Below are positions 18,471 to 27,284 of a DNA stretch of 64,000 bases, one piece after another. Every line of letters begins with the position of its first letter. Position 1 is the stretch's first letter. The notes beneath the pieces were generated by a model. That model worked only from the letters and a program-made list of their open reading frames with translations. It was not told the DNA's origin and ran no database searches. The DNA is taken from NCBI GenBank assembly GCA_945910005.1, contig OX246747.1:15260746-15324745 (forward strand). Direction: 5' to 3'. Origin of the DNA: Isoperla grammatica. Its lineage: Eukaryota; Arthropoda; Insecta; Plecoptera; Perlodidae. Position numbers and translations under genes: made by a program.

Positions 18471-21400
18471 TAGTGTCCCCCCCCCCTTTCCACGACAAGA
18501 GGCTCGGACAGAAGCGCCACAAGCACCCTTCGGCCGCAGGGAGGGGTATTATGTGGGATATCCTCTGCTGAGGGCAAAGAACCAAACAACCCAGGCCGAC
18601 GGAAACGGGCCCGTCCAGCAACCATCGACCCAAGAAGCCCGTAACGTTGCTCTGTCACGCTCAGCGTGCGGCCACAGAACCGCAGATCTTATCAACCTTG
18701 AACCCTGCTATCGCAATGCCACTCCGAAATCAGCCCAGGGTGACCTGGTCGTCATACAATTGAAGCGAGCCCACTTTAGCCACGAGCCATTCAACACCAT
18801 CGTGGTGCAGCGCCGCATCAATCTCCTCGTGACACCCATACGGGTAAGCCCCAAGTCAGACTTACGACACCACACCCCTTTCCAGCTGATCTTCACAGGA
18901 CAGCTTTGTACTTTCTCGATAGAGACCTTGCGACGTGCCGCAATAGCGGCCAAAAGCGCCTTGTTGCTCTGGTACTTGTCGTACTTTTGGAAGTGCAACC
19001 GATCCAATCCTCCCGCACCGGATACTACCTGCGCGTCCACGATCACCGCTACTCCATCTCGGACCGCAACGATATCGGGTTTCTTATCAAGGAGCCGACC
19101 GCCAAGATCATGCAAGTACTCTTTCTCGACCTCCCACCCCTTACGCGCGAGTTCAGAGGCGACTAAATCCCTGACGGCGTCGTGTCTCAACGTCCTTCCC
19201 CCGTGTGTTCGGAAGCAGCATTGAACAACGTGATAGGCCGTCTCGGCTCGTGCACTGCAACCGGTAGCACGGCACGAGATATCGACCCCATCACGCCGTC
19301 CACGGGAGAGACGAACACGTGTGGGCAGACATCCTGACCGGACTTGATAGTAATGGACGTAATCCTTGCCGGGGATTCCGCCCGAGTGCGTCAGTACCCA
19401 GTCTGTACTCAAAGTTGAGGCCGCCGACTCTCGCAAGTCCCGGCCATCAACCGCACCCCATAGTAAGTTCGTCATGCAGTCTCCTAACGCTGACGCCTTA
19501 TCCTCGGAGCCCGCGATACAGCGCAACACCTGCCGGCACTGGGCCACCCTTTTCAGGATGACGTCAGTACTGGAGGCGGCCACTGCCGCGGCAGAGGAAC
19601 TTCTAGTCATTCGGACTAGTCTCGTGAACCGCATCTGCGGGATCTTGAGAGTAAGAGGAGTAAGACCTAAACCCCCAGACTTGATTGGCGCATGGAAGTA
19701 CCCCTTGGGTGTGTCCATTGGTAAATGCAGCCAGGACCGGCACGCAGCCCGAATCCACCGGTCGTATTTGCGCAGTACTTGATTTGTAAACCTACCCAGC
19801 ACGAGTTCATGGTGAAAACGTGGCAAAAGGTAGGTCGACAAAACCCTGAGCCTCTGCTGGGGCTTCAGGGGGGCCCTGGTAATGCGGTCAAGGGCATTAC
19901 GCAAATCCGTGCGACCAACTACATCCACCTCCGAACCTCGGACCGTCACCCCTAAATACCTCCAGGGTTCAACAACCGTCCGCGAAGGAAGGAGGGCTCC
20001 TGACGCCAGCCGAAACTGACCGGAAACCACTTTAACCTTCTTATCACGGCCGGACGGTACAAAGGATGAGGTACCGCTTTTAGCAACATTCAAAGAGAGG
20101 CCGCACCTGGCCATCTCTCCCTCAAATTGAGTGAGGAGCAATTGCAACCCCGCCCTGGTTGACGCCACAATAATCACATCATCGGCGAAGGCTAGAGCAT
20201 TCACACGCACCCCATTAAGATCAAAGCCGACATCAGGACTAAGGCATCCCAAAGCTCTGTCAACCACAAGGTTAAACAAAAGGGGTGAAAGTGGATCGCC
20301 CTGACGAACCCCGCGACCAACCCGCACCGGAACCCCGGCCCCGCATTCAAAGTTAGTAACAGCATTGTCATAGATCCGGGCCACATAATCCACGAAAGGT
20401 TGTGGGAAGCCTACGGACCTTACCGTGTCGACCAAGGCATATTTTGAGACAGTGTCAAAGGCTTTAGACACGTCTAGCGATGCTAGGTGAAGTTGTCGAC
20501 ACGCACGACGCGATTCCGCAGTGAGGGCCGTGAGAATAGTAACATTCTCCGCGCACCCATCCACTGGCTGGAACGCCCGCTGCCGAGAATCGGACAGCTG
20601 CTTTCTCTGAATACGCAATGCCAGGAGGCGATGAAAGTGCCGGCAGACAACCGAACCGATAGAGATCGGCCGGTAATCAGCGGGCTGGTCGGACTCCTTC
20701 TTAGGTATGAAGATAGTCCTGGTGCGCAGGAATTCGGTCGGCATGTCACCACACAGCAAGAAGATATTGAAAAGAACGGCGATCGCCAACGGCGGCACCT
20801 TGTGCCACCGCGCCGCAGGTATACGATCTAGACCTGGTGCAGACTTTGGCCGAATGCGAGACTCGAACACCTCTTTCGAAGTGACCGGGCCCCACACATC
20901 GGCCAAAGCCTCCACATGAGCAGGAGGATCAGCAGAAGGAACGAAAGGCACGCTAGGCTCACCCATCAGGGGTCGCCAGTATGCGTCCATGGACTCAGCT
21001 GATGGTCGCTGAGAGTCGTCCATCTTCCCCTCCAAAACCTCACGCGCACACTTGGCCTGGTCCTGAACCCAGAGACTCTGTATGCGACCGTAGTCCCTAC
21101 GGCGCCGATCTTTCTTGCTGCCCCCAGTAGTGCGATTACGGTGTGGCGTACTAGAGCCGGGAGCTCGCTCGGGTAACGGGGGTGACACCCGCCGGCACCA
21201 CTCGAGGATGCCAGCTCTCGTGTCACGCCCCCCTTACGCATCCGCGGCAACCTGCCGCAAAAGGTCAGCTTCCCAACCCATGCCAGGATCCAGGGCCTCC
21301 ACCAGCTCCTGTAACTTGGCCCTGACATTGTTCACCGCGTCAGGTGGGTGCAGCTCCTCTACTGCTGGTGGGATTGGCATGACCCCCTCAGGCACAGCAT

Positions 21401-21720
21401 CTGCTTGCCGGTCATTAGCTCCGTCTGCAACGGGCTGCAACTCTACAGGCTGGGGGGGCAACACAGCTGGCTGCTGTGCCACCCTCATGCCAACGACCAT
21501 CTCCCGGTAATCCGCCCTGCGACGGATCCCTTTGATGGCCTCAAGCGTCCGATTCGGGAACCTCTCGACAAGATACTGGTTCAGAAACCTCGTACCTTCG
21601 GGAGCGTCAGCTTCGGCTCTAGCCAGAAGTCTGACCTCCTCCCCTGCCCAGCGTGGCTTTTTCCTATCCACATCGATCGCGTCGTTATACTCGACGGGGT
21701 GTGCTCTTTTCATGTGCTGA
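18471..21720 (-). mobile_element. R2-like non-LTR retrotransposon, 5' truncated, outside rDNA
   Basis: About 3.25 kb. One long minus frame with a restriction-enzyme-like endonuclease at the C-terminus and a Myb domain at the N-terminus defines the R2/NeSL group. The 5' end is cut inside the zinc finger; the 3' end has a poly-G (minus) tract and ACACTATTA before the SINE tail. Neighbouring sequence is a protein-coding exon and SINE tail, not 28S rDNA. Confidence 0.88.
18708..21718 (-). pseudogene. R2-like protein: zinc finger end, Myb, reverse transcriptase, CCHC, PD-(D/E)XK endonuclease
   Basis: Read in a single frame of about 1000 codons broken only by TAA at 21234-21236. N-terminus: FQHMKRAHPVEYN keeps the His pair of a C2H2 finger but not the Cys pair; Myb-like WAGEEVRLLARAEA...LVERFPNRTLEAIKGIRR; then the Arg-rich RRRDYGRIQSLWVQD. 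Reverse transcriptase: YRPISIGSVVCRHFH, LDVSKAFDTV, GVRQGDPLSPLLFN and the active-site FADDV. C-terminus: a CCHC motif (CRATGCSARAETAYHVVQC) and endonuclease residues KPDIVAV...VIVDAQVV with downstream HFQKYDKY. Intact R2 proteins cut 28S rDNA and prime reverse transcription from the nick; target choice by this one is unknown. Confidence 0.85.
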
Positions 21721-21738
21721 AAGCCCAAATAACTAACT
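21721..21738 (+). mobile_element. SINE tail remnant, right part
   Basis: AAGCCCAAATAACTAACT resumes the SINE tail after the R2-like insertion and is followed by exon sequence CTCGTGTAGGCTTG of paralogue B. Confidence 0.7.
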
Positions 21739-22008
21739 CCTCTCGTGTAGGCTTGTCTGCCTTGTAGCATCACACGTGAGCTGCGATATCCTCTCTTCAT
21801 GCTCTTCGCTGATTACGGCCAGCCTACTCCGACATCTGCTAGAGCTGCGAGAGGAAGTAGCAGTACCAGCAGATTCGGTAGCAGGCCGTGGCGTCTCGAT
21901 TAGCCTTTGTTGCAAAAATATGAGACGGTAAGCCCCATTAATCAATCAGCGTCTCTGGAGTCTGGGAGATGAGTGGAAATGGTTTGTTGTTCTGTTCCAT
22001 TTCCACAA
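21739..22008 (-). pseudogene. Myb/SANT paralogue B, 5' half of last exon
   Basis: Acceptor TTTACAG before 22008 is at the same place as in gene A exon 6. It reads VEMEQNNKPFPLISQTPET, is then interrupted by a 51-bp SINE tail (21898-21948, introducing a stop), and resumes with PRPATESAGTATSSRSSSRC and EEHEERISQLTCDATRQTSLHE. Similarity to gene A is strong throughout. Confidence 0.82.
21898..21948 (+). mobile_element. SINE tail-only insertion, 51 bp
   Basis: GATTAGCCTTTGTTGCAAAA through CCCCATTAATCAATCA, flanked by GCGTCTC on both sides (21891-21897 and 21949-21955); gene A has only one GCGTCTC at the same place. The left hairpin arm GTCTC is supplied by the target repeat itself, so the 5' junction may have formed by annealing at this shared pentamer. 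Confidence 0.88.
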
Positions 22009-22258
22009 CTGTAAACTAATAAACAATATAGGGTTCAGAAACTTTCAAACCATCCTGTATAATAATTATGCAAGAAAATATGTTTGGCTACTTAGTAGGC
22101 TAAACACCAAGAGCTAAAGTTAAAACTTATAAATAGAGACTATCAAACATGCAAATAAAGATAGAACTTATAGAAAAGATGTAGCCTACTGTATTGGGGT
22201 AGGCCATGTGTATATGTTCGCTCAATAGTAAATAATATATGTCTACCGAATAAATTAC

Positions 22259-22321
22259 CTTCTTCTTCGTCGCTGTATCTGTGGTGTTCAGCTGGAGGTG
22301 GCTGAGCTGGAGATAGCATAG
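22259..22321 (-). CDS. Myb/SANT paralogue B, exon 5 (remnant)
   Basis: 63 bases between acceptor CTACCAG and donor GTAATT, phase 1 to 1, encoding MLSPAQPPPAEHHRYSDEEE. Phases match exon 4 and exon 6 of the same paralogue. The exon itself is open although the gene is broken downstream. Confidence 0.5.
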
Positions 22322-22423
22322 CTGGTAGTAAAATGACGTAATGTGTTTATTCAACTTAGTTCCTTCTCAACGTTGCCGGAAGCAACACTGTGTTTTAACT
22401 TGTTCTTTCTATACAAAACTTAC

Positions 22424-22522
22424 CCTCTGTTTCACTACCAGTATCCATGAGATACTCTACTTCCGTGTATTGTGGACTTCCCGGTGTAGATTGTAGATCG
22501 TTTGTTGTATATGAGTCATTTT
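22424..22522 (-). CDS. Myb/SANT paralogue B, exon 4 (remnant)
   Basis: Reads NDSYTTNDLQSTPGSPQYTE and VEYLMDTGSETEG to donor GTAAGT after 22424; ends in phase 1 like gene A exon 4. The acceptor is less sure (CAACAAG at about 22523). No exons 1-3 for paralogue B were found upstream in the window. Confidence 0.45.
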
Positions 22523-22641
22523 CTTGTTGAATGCTTTTTGATAGAAAATACATTATTTTGTTTTATCTTAGTTGGGGCCTGCTATATACAGTAATATCTT
22601 AGTTACTACGTACATACATTATTTATTTACTTCTAATGCCA

Positions 22642-22951
22642 AAGATGGCCCGTCTCGGCCCGGGGTAGAATAGGCCCAGAGTGACTCTGCTAGTCGTAAG
22701 AGGCGACAAAAAGAGACCCTGTCCCTTTCTCCCCCACTGTCCCACAAAATATTTGTCCTCCCACTTGGCCCTGCCCTCCCTTGCTGGACTCCCGTATGAC
22801 GACCCACGCGACGTACAATGGATCTGATTCGGATGTGGCTTTATTCTTCATCATCATCTTTCTCATCTTCATTATCACCCGCTCATCGTCTCGATTAGCT
22901 TTTGTTGCACAAATGTGAGACGTTTAGCCCCATTAATCAATCAATCAATCA
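22642..22951 (+). mobile_element. B-head SINE, full length
   Basis: About 310 bp: head CCCGTCTCGGCCCGGGGTAG, CAGAGTGACTCTGCTAGTCG, TAAGAGGCGAC, C-rich linker, CACTTGGCCCTGCCCTCCCT, GTATGACGACCCACGCGACG, TTATTCTTCATCATCATC, then the tail with CGTCTC/GAGACG hairpin and (AATC)n. A 7-bp AATGCCA repeat flanks it. Confidence 0.92.
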
Positions 22952-23033
22952 AATGCCATAGAAGCATCCCGTTTTTTACATTTAACTTTACATGCTTACC
23001 TCCATCAAAGTGTCTACCTTTAAGCCCAAATAT

Positions 23034-23057
23034 CCATCCATCCATCCATCCATCCAT
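23034..23057. repeat. (CCAT)n microsatellite
   Basis: Six uninterrupted CCAT units. Confidence 0.95.
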
Positions 23058-23168
23058 CAGATAAGTCGGTCGCCAAAACACATTCCACATCGCCCAAATA
23101 GCGAAAAATCGCCCAGTCTGGAAACCCTGATTGTCAGCCGAGGCGCGCGTTCTTAAAGCGAGTCTGTT

Positions 23169-23253
23169 CGTCTCGATTAGCAATTTTTGCAAAAAAAAAT
23201 GAGACGTTTAGCCCCATTTCATTAATCAATGTATCATTCAATCAATCAATCAA
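23169..23253 (+). mobile_element. SINE tail-only insertion
   Basis: CGTCTCGATTAGCAATTTTT..GAGACGTTTAGCCCC followed by a long AATCAATC-rich end. No head or body. Flanking duplication not obvious. Confidence 0.75.
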
Positions 23254-23264
23254 TTGACCGCGTC

Positions 23265-23700
23265 TGTATAGAAGGTAGAGATGCGGGGCTATCAACAAAC
23301 GAGATGACGCACAAAGACTCGCAATAGGATTGAAGCCAATCCTGACCCCATTTCGTGTGAAACCAAGGCAAACACCACAATTAGAAATAACTGAACGCCA
23401 CCGCATCAGTGCTTTCCTAGGACAACATGGCCCGGTTCTCAAAATTAACAACAGTTCCGCGCCGCCCCGCACCTCCACCTACTATAGTAGTGGGTATACT
23501 GACAACGCGCGCCTCGGCTGACAATAGTCAGTTGACGCTAGGCTCTTGAATGAGACGGACGTGATAGGTACTCGTGATCATGTCAGGTGGAATTCTGGCG
23601 AAACGTCGAGCAATGGGTGACAAGACTTCAGTCTCCACCAGTATACTCACACAAGTGGCGGAATATACCGGAAGAACACAAATGCACACACATATATATA
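23265..23700 (+). mobile_element. Penelope-like repeat with hammerhead-like remnant, locus 1
   Basis: Shared with 34867-35225 (GAAACCAAGG, CGCCGCCCCGCACCTCCACC, CAACGCGCGCCTCGGCTGAC, TCTTGAATGA). An internal inverted pair TATAGAAGGTAGAGATGCGG / CCCCGCACCTCCACCTACTA occurs at 23272 and 23468. GCGAAACGTC at 23598-23607, preceded by a GTCAG..CTGGC stem, looks like half of a hammerhead ribozyme as found in Penelope-like retroelements; the CUGANGA box is not intact. Ends in a TA-rich run near 23690. Confidence 0.5.
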
Positions 23701-23783
23701 TAAATAAAATTACTAGACTATCAAAAGAATAACAAGGTGTAAATAAATTATCCATGGCAGCATTTTCAGACTGTCTACTGCGT

Positions 23784-24011
23784 TCATAGCAGGCACTCTA
23801 GAATTTGCAATTGTGTGTCCTTCTGAACTTGTAAGGAAACATTTTTCAATTCCTGGTGCTCGGTTCTGCGTGCTTTGAATTGCGTGAGTGAACAAGCATC
23901 GTCTGTACGAGCAAGGCAACACAGTTCATTCATTAAATTAAGGTACATTGTACGTACAGCCATGAACTCATCAAGCTGAATCAATATTTCCTTCTTATTT
24001 GCTCGAGACAT
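23784..24011 (-). other. Unidentified 75-codon ORF next to a SINE
   Basis: ATG at 24011: MSRANKKEILIQLDEFMAV, then MNELCCLARTDDACSLTQF and QELKNVSLQVQKDTQLQILE. Helical, well-behaved composition suggests a genuine exon, but there is no family match from memory. A SINE is inserted about 30 bp upstream of its start. Confidence 0.3.
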
Positions 24012-24043
24012 GTTAACTATGAAAAGTAAACTGTAGTATGCAT

Positions 24044-24422
24044 CCTGCCCATGGACTGCTACCTTATCGTGGTGGGCAGGTTTGCGTGCTAAGATGATTC
24101 CGAGAGCTATGCCGGCGGAAGCGTATGCTTCTGGTAGGGTCACCCTAGCCGGACTGGTCGAGGAGGAGAAGTCAGACGAAGTGCAGTCCACACCCCAATC
24201 CCCTTCCCCCCCACTGTCCCATTGAATATTTCTCCTCCCACTTGGCCCTCCCTCCCTTGCTGGACTCCCGTATGACGACTCACGCGACGTACAATGGATC
24301 TGATTCGGATGTGGCTTTACTCTTCATTTTCATCTTTCTCATCTTCATTATCACCCGCTCATCGTCTCGATTAGCCATCGTTGCATAAATATAAGACGTT
24401 AAGCCCCATTAATCAATCAATC
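24044..24422 (+). mobile_element. Recombinant SINE: head A + body B + tail, 11-bp TSD
   Basis: Head A (ACTGCTACCTTATCGTGGTG to GTGCAGTCCACACCCC) passes at the C-rich linker into the B body (CACTGTCCCATTGAATATTT, GTATGACGACTCACGCGACG) and the common tail. Flanked by GTAGTATGCAT at 24033-24043 and 24423-24433. Confidence 0.93.
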
Positions 24423-24433
24423 GTAGTATGCAT

Positions 24434-26425
24434 TGTTTAATTCTCACGTAATTGATAAGACTAAAGGCGAAATGATGATGAACCAATTACATATCCGGCC
24501 CGGAGATTGACCAATGTAAATCAGACGAATCGAAACACAAACCTTTTATCAATACTTCATTTTTAATGATTAAAAACTAGATCTTACCAGAGAAGAAGGA
24601 AAAACCCCAGCCGTCTGGACGGGACTATCCGCGACAGACTGCTTGTTGCGTGAGCTTAAAAACTGGTCATCGATCAAGAAGTTCACGCCTCCTTAAGTAA
24701 CACACTTTAAAGGTACTTCCGGGGCAGCACAAACGAAACTTTTTACGGCACAATCATTTCGTGTGAAATATAGGTACATTTAGAAAAGGGGGGGGGGGGG
24801 GAGGGAGGGCAGTTACATGGACCCTCTGTCATACTGATTATAATGTAAGATACATTTATCAGTCAAGTCTGTACGACTTACCAAACCACAGTGCTATGCT
24901 TACTCAGATTTTCGAGTTTTTGTTTCAATCTTTATATATAATTTAAAAATTAAATTTTCTACATTTTTTGACGTAGAAGTATCCTTTGCTCTTAACCCTT
25001 TTAAATTGCAGTTGCAGAATTAATTTTTTTCCCTTGTATCGGAGGGACGACAATTTGTTGTTTACAATCTCTCCGAATTGACCTTTCCGCATGGCGGGGA
25101 ATTTGACCACAGCTGCTTCTGAAACACAAAATCACAATGCGTTGTAGCACGTAGAATATCACACACCCCAAATAATTTTTACACTTTTCTTGTATTGGCA
25201 CAAAACAGTTAAGACTCTCTATATTTTCAATGTAGGTAAGGGTGGTCCCAGAAACCAAAAAATAAAATGAAAACGACAACACTTCATTTGTTTAAGGAAT
25301 ATGTGACGAGTTATATGATTGAAGAAAAAGTAAAGTTTGCTGATGTTTAAGTTACAATGAGTTCCAGTTGGTTGGTTGGTTGATTGCAATATTTCAACTG
25401 TCTTTACGCGAATGACCCTCGCTGTTAAAAGCGCCCAAAATCCAATAATCAATCAATCATATCAACTGTCTTTGACCAATACCTAAGTCAATATTTTCTT
25501 GGTCATGCATCCCAAGCAATCAGTTGGGAAAAATTTAAAAGTGTTTTGGATGTGTGCATAACATAGCTCTAAAATCTGGAGCACTTCTTGTGCATTGCAC
25601 AACCACGTAGGACGTACTGTAGATAGCTTTTATAGCTTGTTCATGCACGCAGTGTTCTCGCCCTGTCATTTTTACACGAGAGAATTGTTGGGAAAAGCAA
25701 GGAACAAAATCTAACTTGTTCTCAGCATTACTCATAATTAGTGGATCGTAAGTATTACTGATATCTCATTTATTGCCTTTATATTTCTTTCCAAATATTT
25801 ATGAGTATTCGACAATTTCGAGAAACCTATGTACAGCTAGCGTACATAGCGTTTGCATTTTGTATTGCTTTTATGAGTTAACCCTTATCGGTTGAGCTTT
25901 CTGCCTGAAATTTGTTTTCCTTATTGGCCTTTATTGTCTGATGTATCTCGTCCATTGTTTCCTGCTTGACATTTTACTGTGTCATCTTAATTATTTGTCA
26001 CATGATCTTCAGAATCCACTTTTGTGATATCTTTTTTCTGTTGACTCTCAGTATCGACTGTATGGACTACCCACTATGTGTGTACAGTATAAAGGATATG
26101 GACCCAGAACACTTCCTCATCCCCTGGATGAACATTTTATTTTTAACAATAACAAGTGGTACTCCTGTTATACTCAAAGCTATCCTTAGCTTCTTGCGCG
26201 GACCACCGAATGGGTCCATGCACCAATTCCTCGTCCAATTCTCGAAGTTCTATTTGAGTTCTATTTGAACATTTTTTATGATCGTTTTTACATTGCGGAT
26301 TGTGCAGTTTTAGGTGTAAGTTGTGTGGTTGGCTATTGATGTGTTCGGCGGGGGGGAAAGGTCATATATGATGTTTTATCTAGGTTAGGAGTAAGAATGT
26401 TCATATCTAGTCCTGCCTTTACATA
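24434..26425. other. AT-rich spacer with few features
   Basis: Holds a poly-G run (24788-24801), a (GGTT)n patch (25366-25384) followed by GATTG..AATCAATCAATCA near 25448 that resembles a SINE end, and low-complexity AT. Apart from the candidate exon at 24943-25118, frames here lack identifiable domains. Confidence 0.5.
24943..25118 (-). other. Candidate terminal exon, unidentified
   Basis: After acceptor GTGTTTCAG an open frame of about 58 codons runs to TAA at 24943-24945: AAVVKFPAMRKGQFGEIVNN, KLSSLRYKGKKLILQLQFKR, then a basic end. The protein would be strongly basic. Upstream exons were not identified. Confidence 0.25.
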
Positions 26426-26617
26426 TTACATGTCGTTTTCGGCAACATTAAAAACTTCCTCCCACGTGTCTCCTTGAAAGATTATTGCAGTGTCATCGGC
26501 AAAACTAATAATGACTCCATTAAGTTTCGTTTTAAATAGGACTAGGCCTAGCTTTGGAGGGTGTCTGAGATTGAATGAAACGGGTTGAATCTTTTTTATA
26601 CTTAGCTCACTTTTCAT
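26426..26617 (-). pseudogene. Reverse-transcriptase palm fragment of a CR1/jockey-type LINE
   Basis: The minus frame contains IISFADDTAIIFQGDTWEEV and FNVAENDM, the catalytic FADD motif and following helix. The comparable part of the intact LINE at 44363-47320 is MSFADDTVLVFIAKTWEDVF, so it is related but a different family. Only about 40 codons of the domain remain. Confidence 0.7.
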
Positions 26618-27284
26618 CTTTTATACACTCAGCTCACCCGGAAGATGCATCCATTCGCGAATCGCCTCGGATTGAGTTAATCCAACACTTGATTACGATT
26701 GATCCTGTTCACTCGATCGCGTAGCTTGGTTCAGGCTCGCGTAAGTAGGCCCTACCTTTAGAGGGATTTAAAGTCTTCGACATCGGGAATGTTATTCGGT
26801 ACGCATCATGTCATATGCCTAACCATGAAAATGAAGCCGAGCGTTCCTGTTCCCATTACAGCATTTGGCAGGCTTTTGTAGCTATCGGGCTTTAGGCTTA
26901 GTCAATTTGCTCTTGAGCCCCAAGCCCTAGGCCTATATAGGTAGATGTGTATCTTGGGGCTGACAATGTAGGGGCTGTCCTAGGCCTGTCCTAGGCCTGT
27001 CCTATCCTAGGGCCTAGGTCTAGGCCTATTAAGTCGAGTTCACATAACGTCGCAAGGATCAATGTTTCGTTATAAGCCGAGTTCAACAATGTAGACAATC
27101 TTATGACGGACCAACCAATCAGGCGTTGCCTTATTGTTGATCTTCTTCTTCTTCTTAGAGTTTTAAGGCACAAAACAGCAAGGTTATCAGTGCCTATGTT
27201 ATTTTAATATTGATCATTATGTTCGATTACATAAGTGATAATAAACGATTATCTTGGAGAAAACGAAATATGTTATCGATTACT

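Noticed and set aside
18457..19224. Long plus-strand ORF of 255 codons
   Set aside because: It is antisense to the C-terminal half of the R2-like protein, which has clear domains on the minus strand.
20487..21767. Further plus and minus frames over 100 codons
   Set aside because: Shadow frames of the GC-rich R2-like ORF.
24044..24200. tRNA-derived SINE head
   Set aside because: I could not find an acceptable A box or B box (no GGTTCGANTCC-like motif) in head A or head B, so no tRNA origin is claimed.
25966..26268. 100-codon plus ORF, hydrophobic
   Set aside because: No domain, no splice context, AT-rich composition; probably chance.
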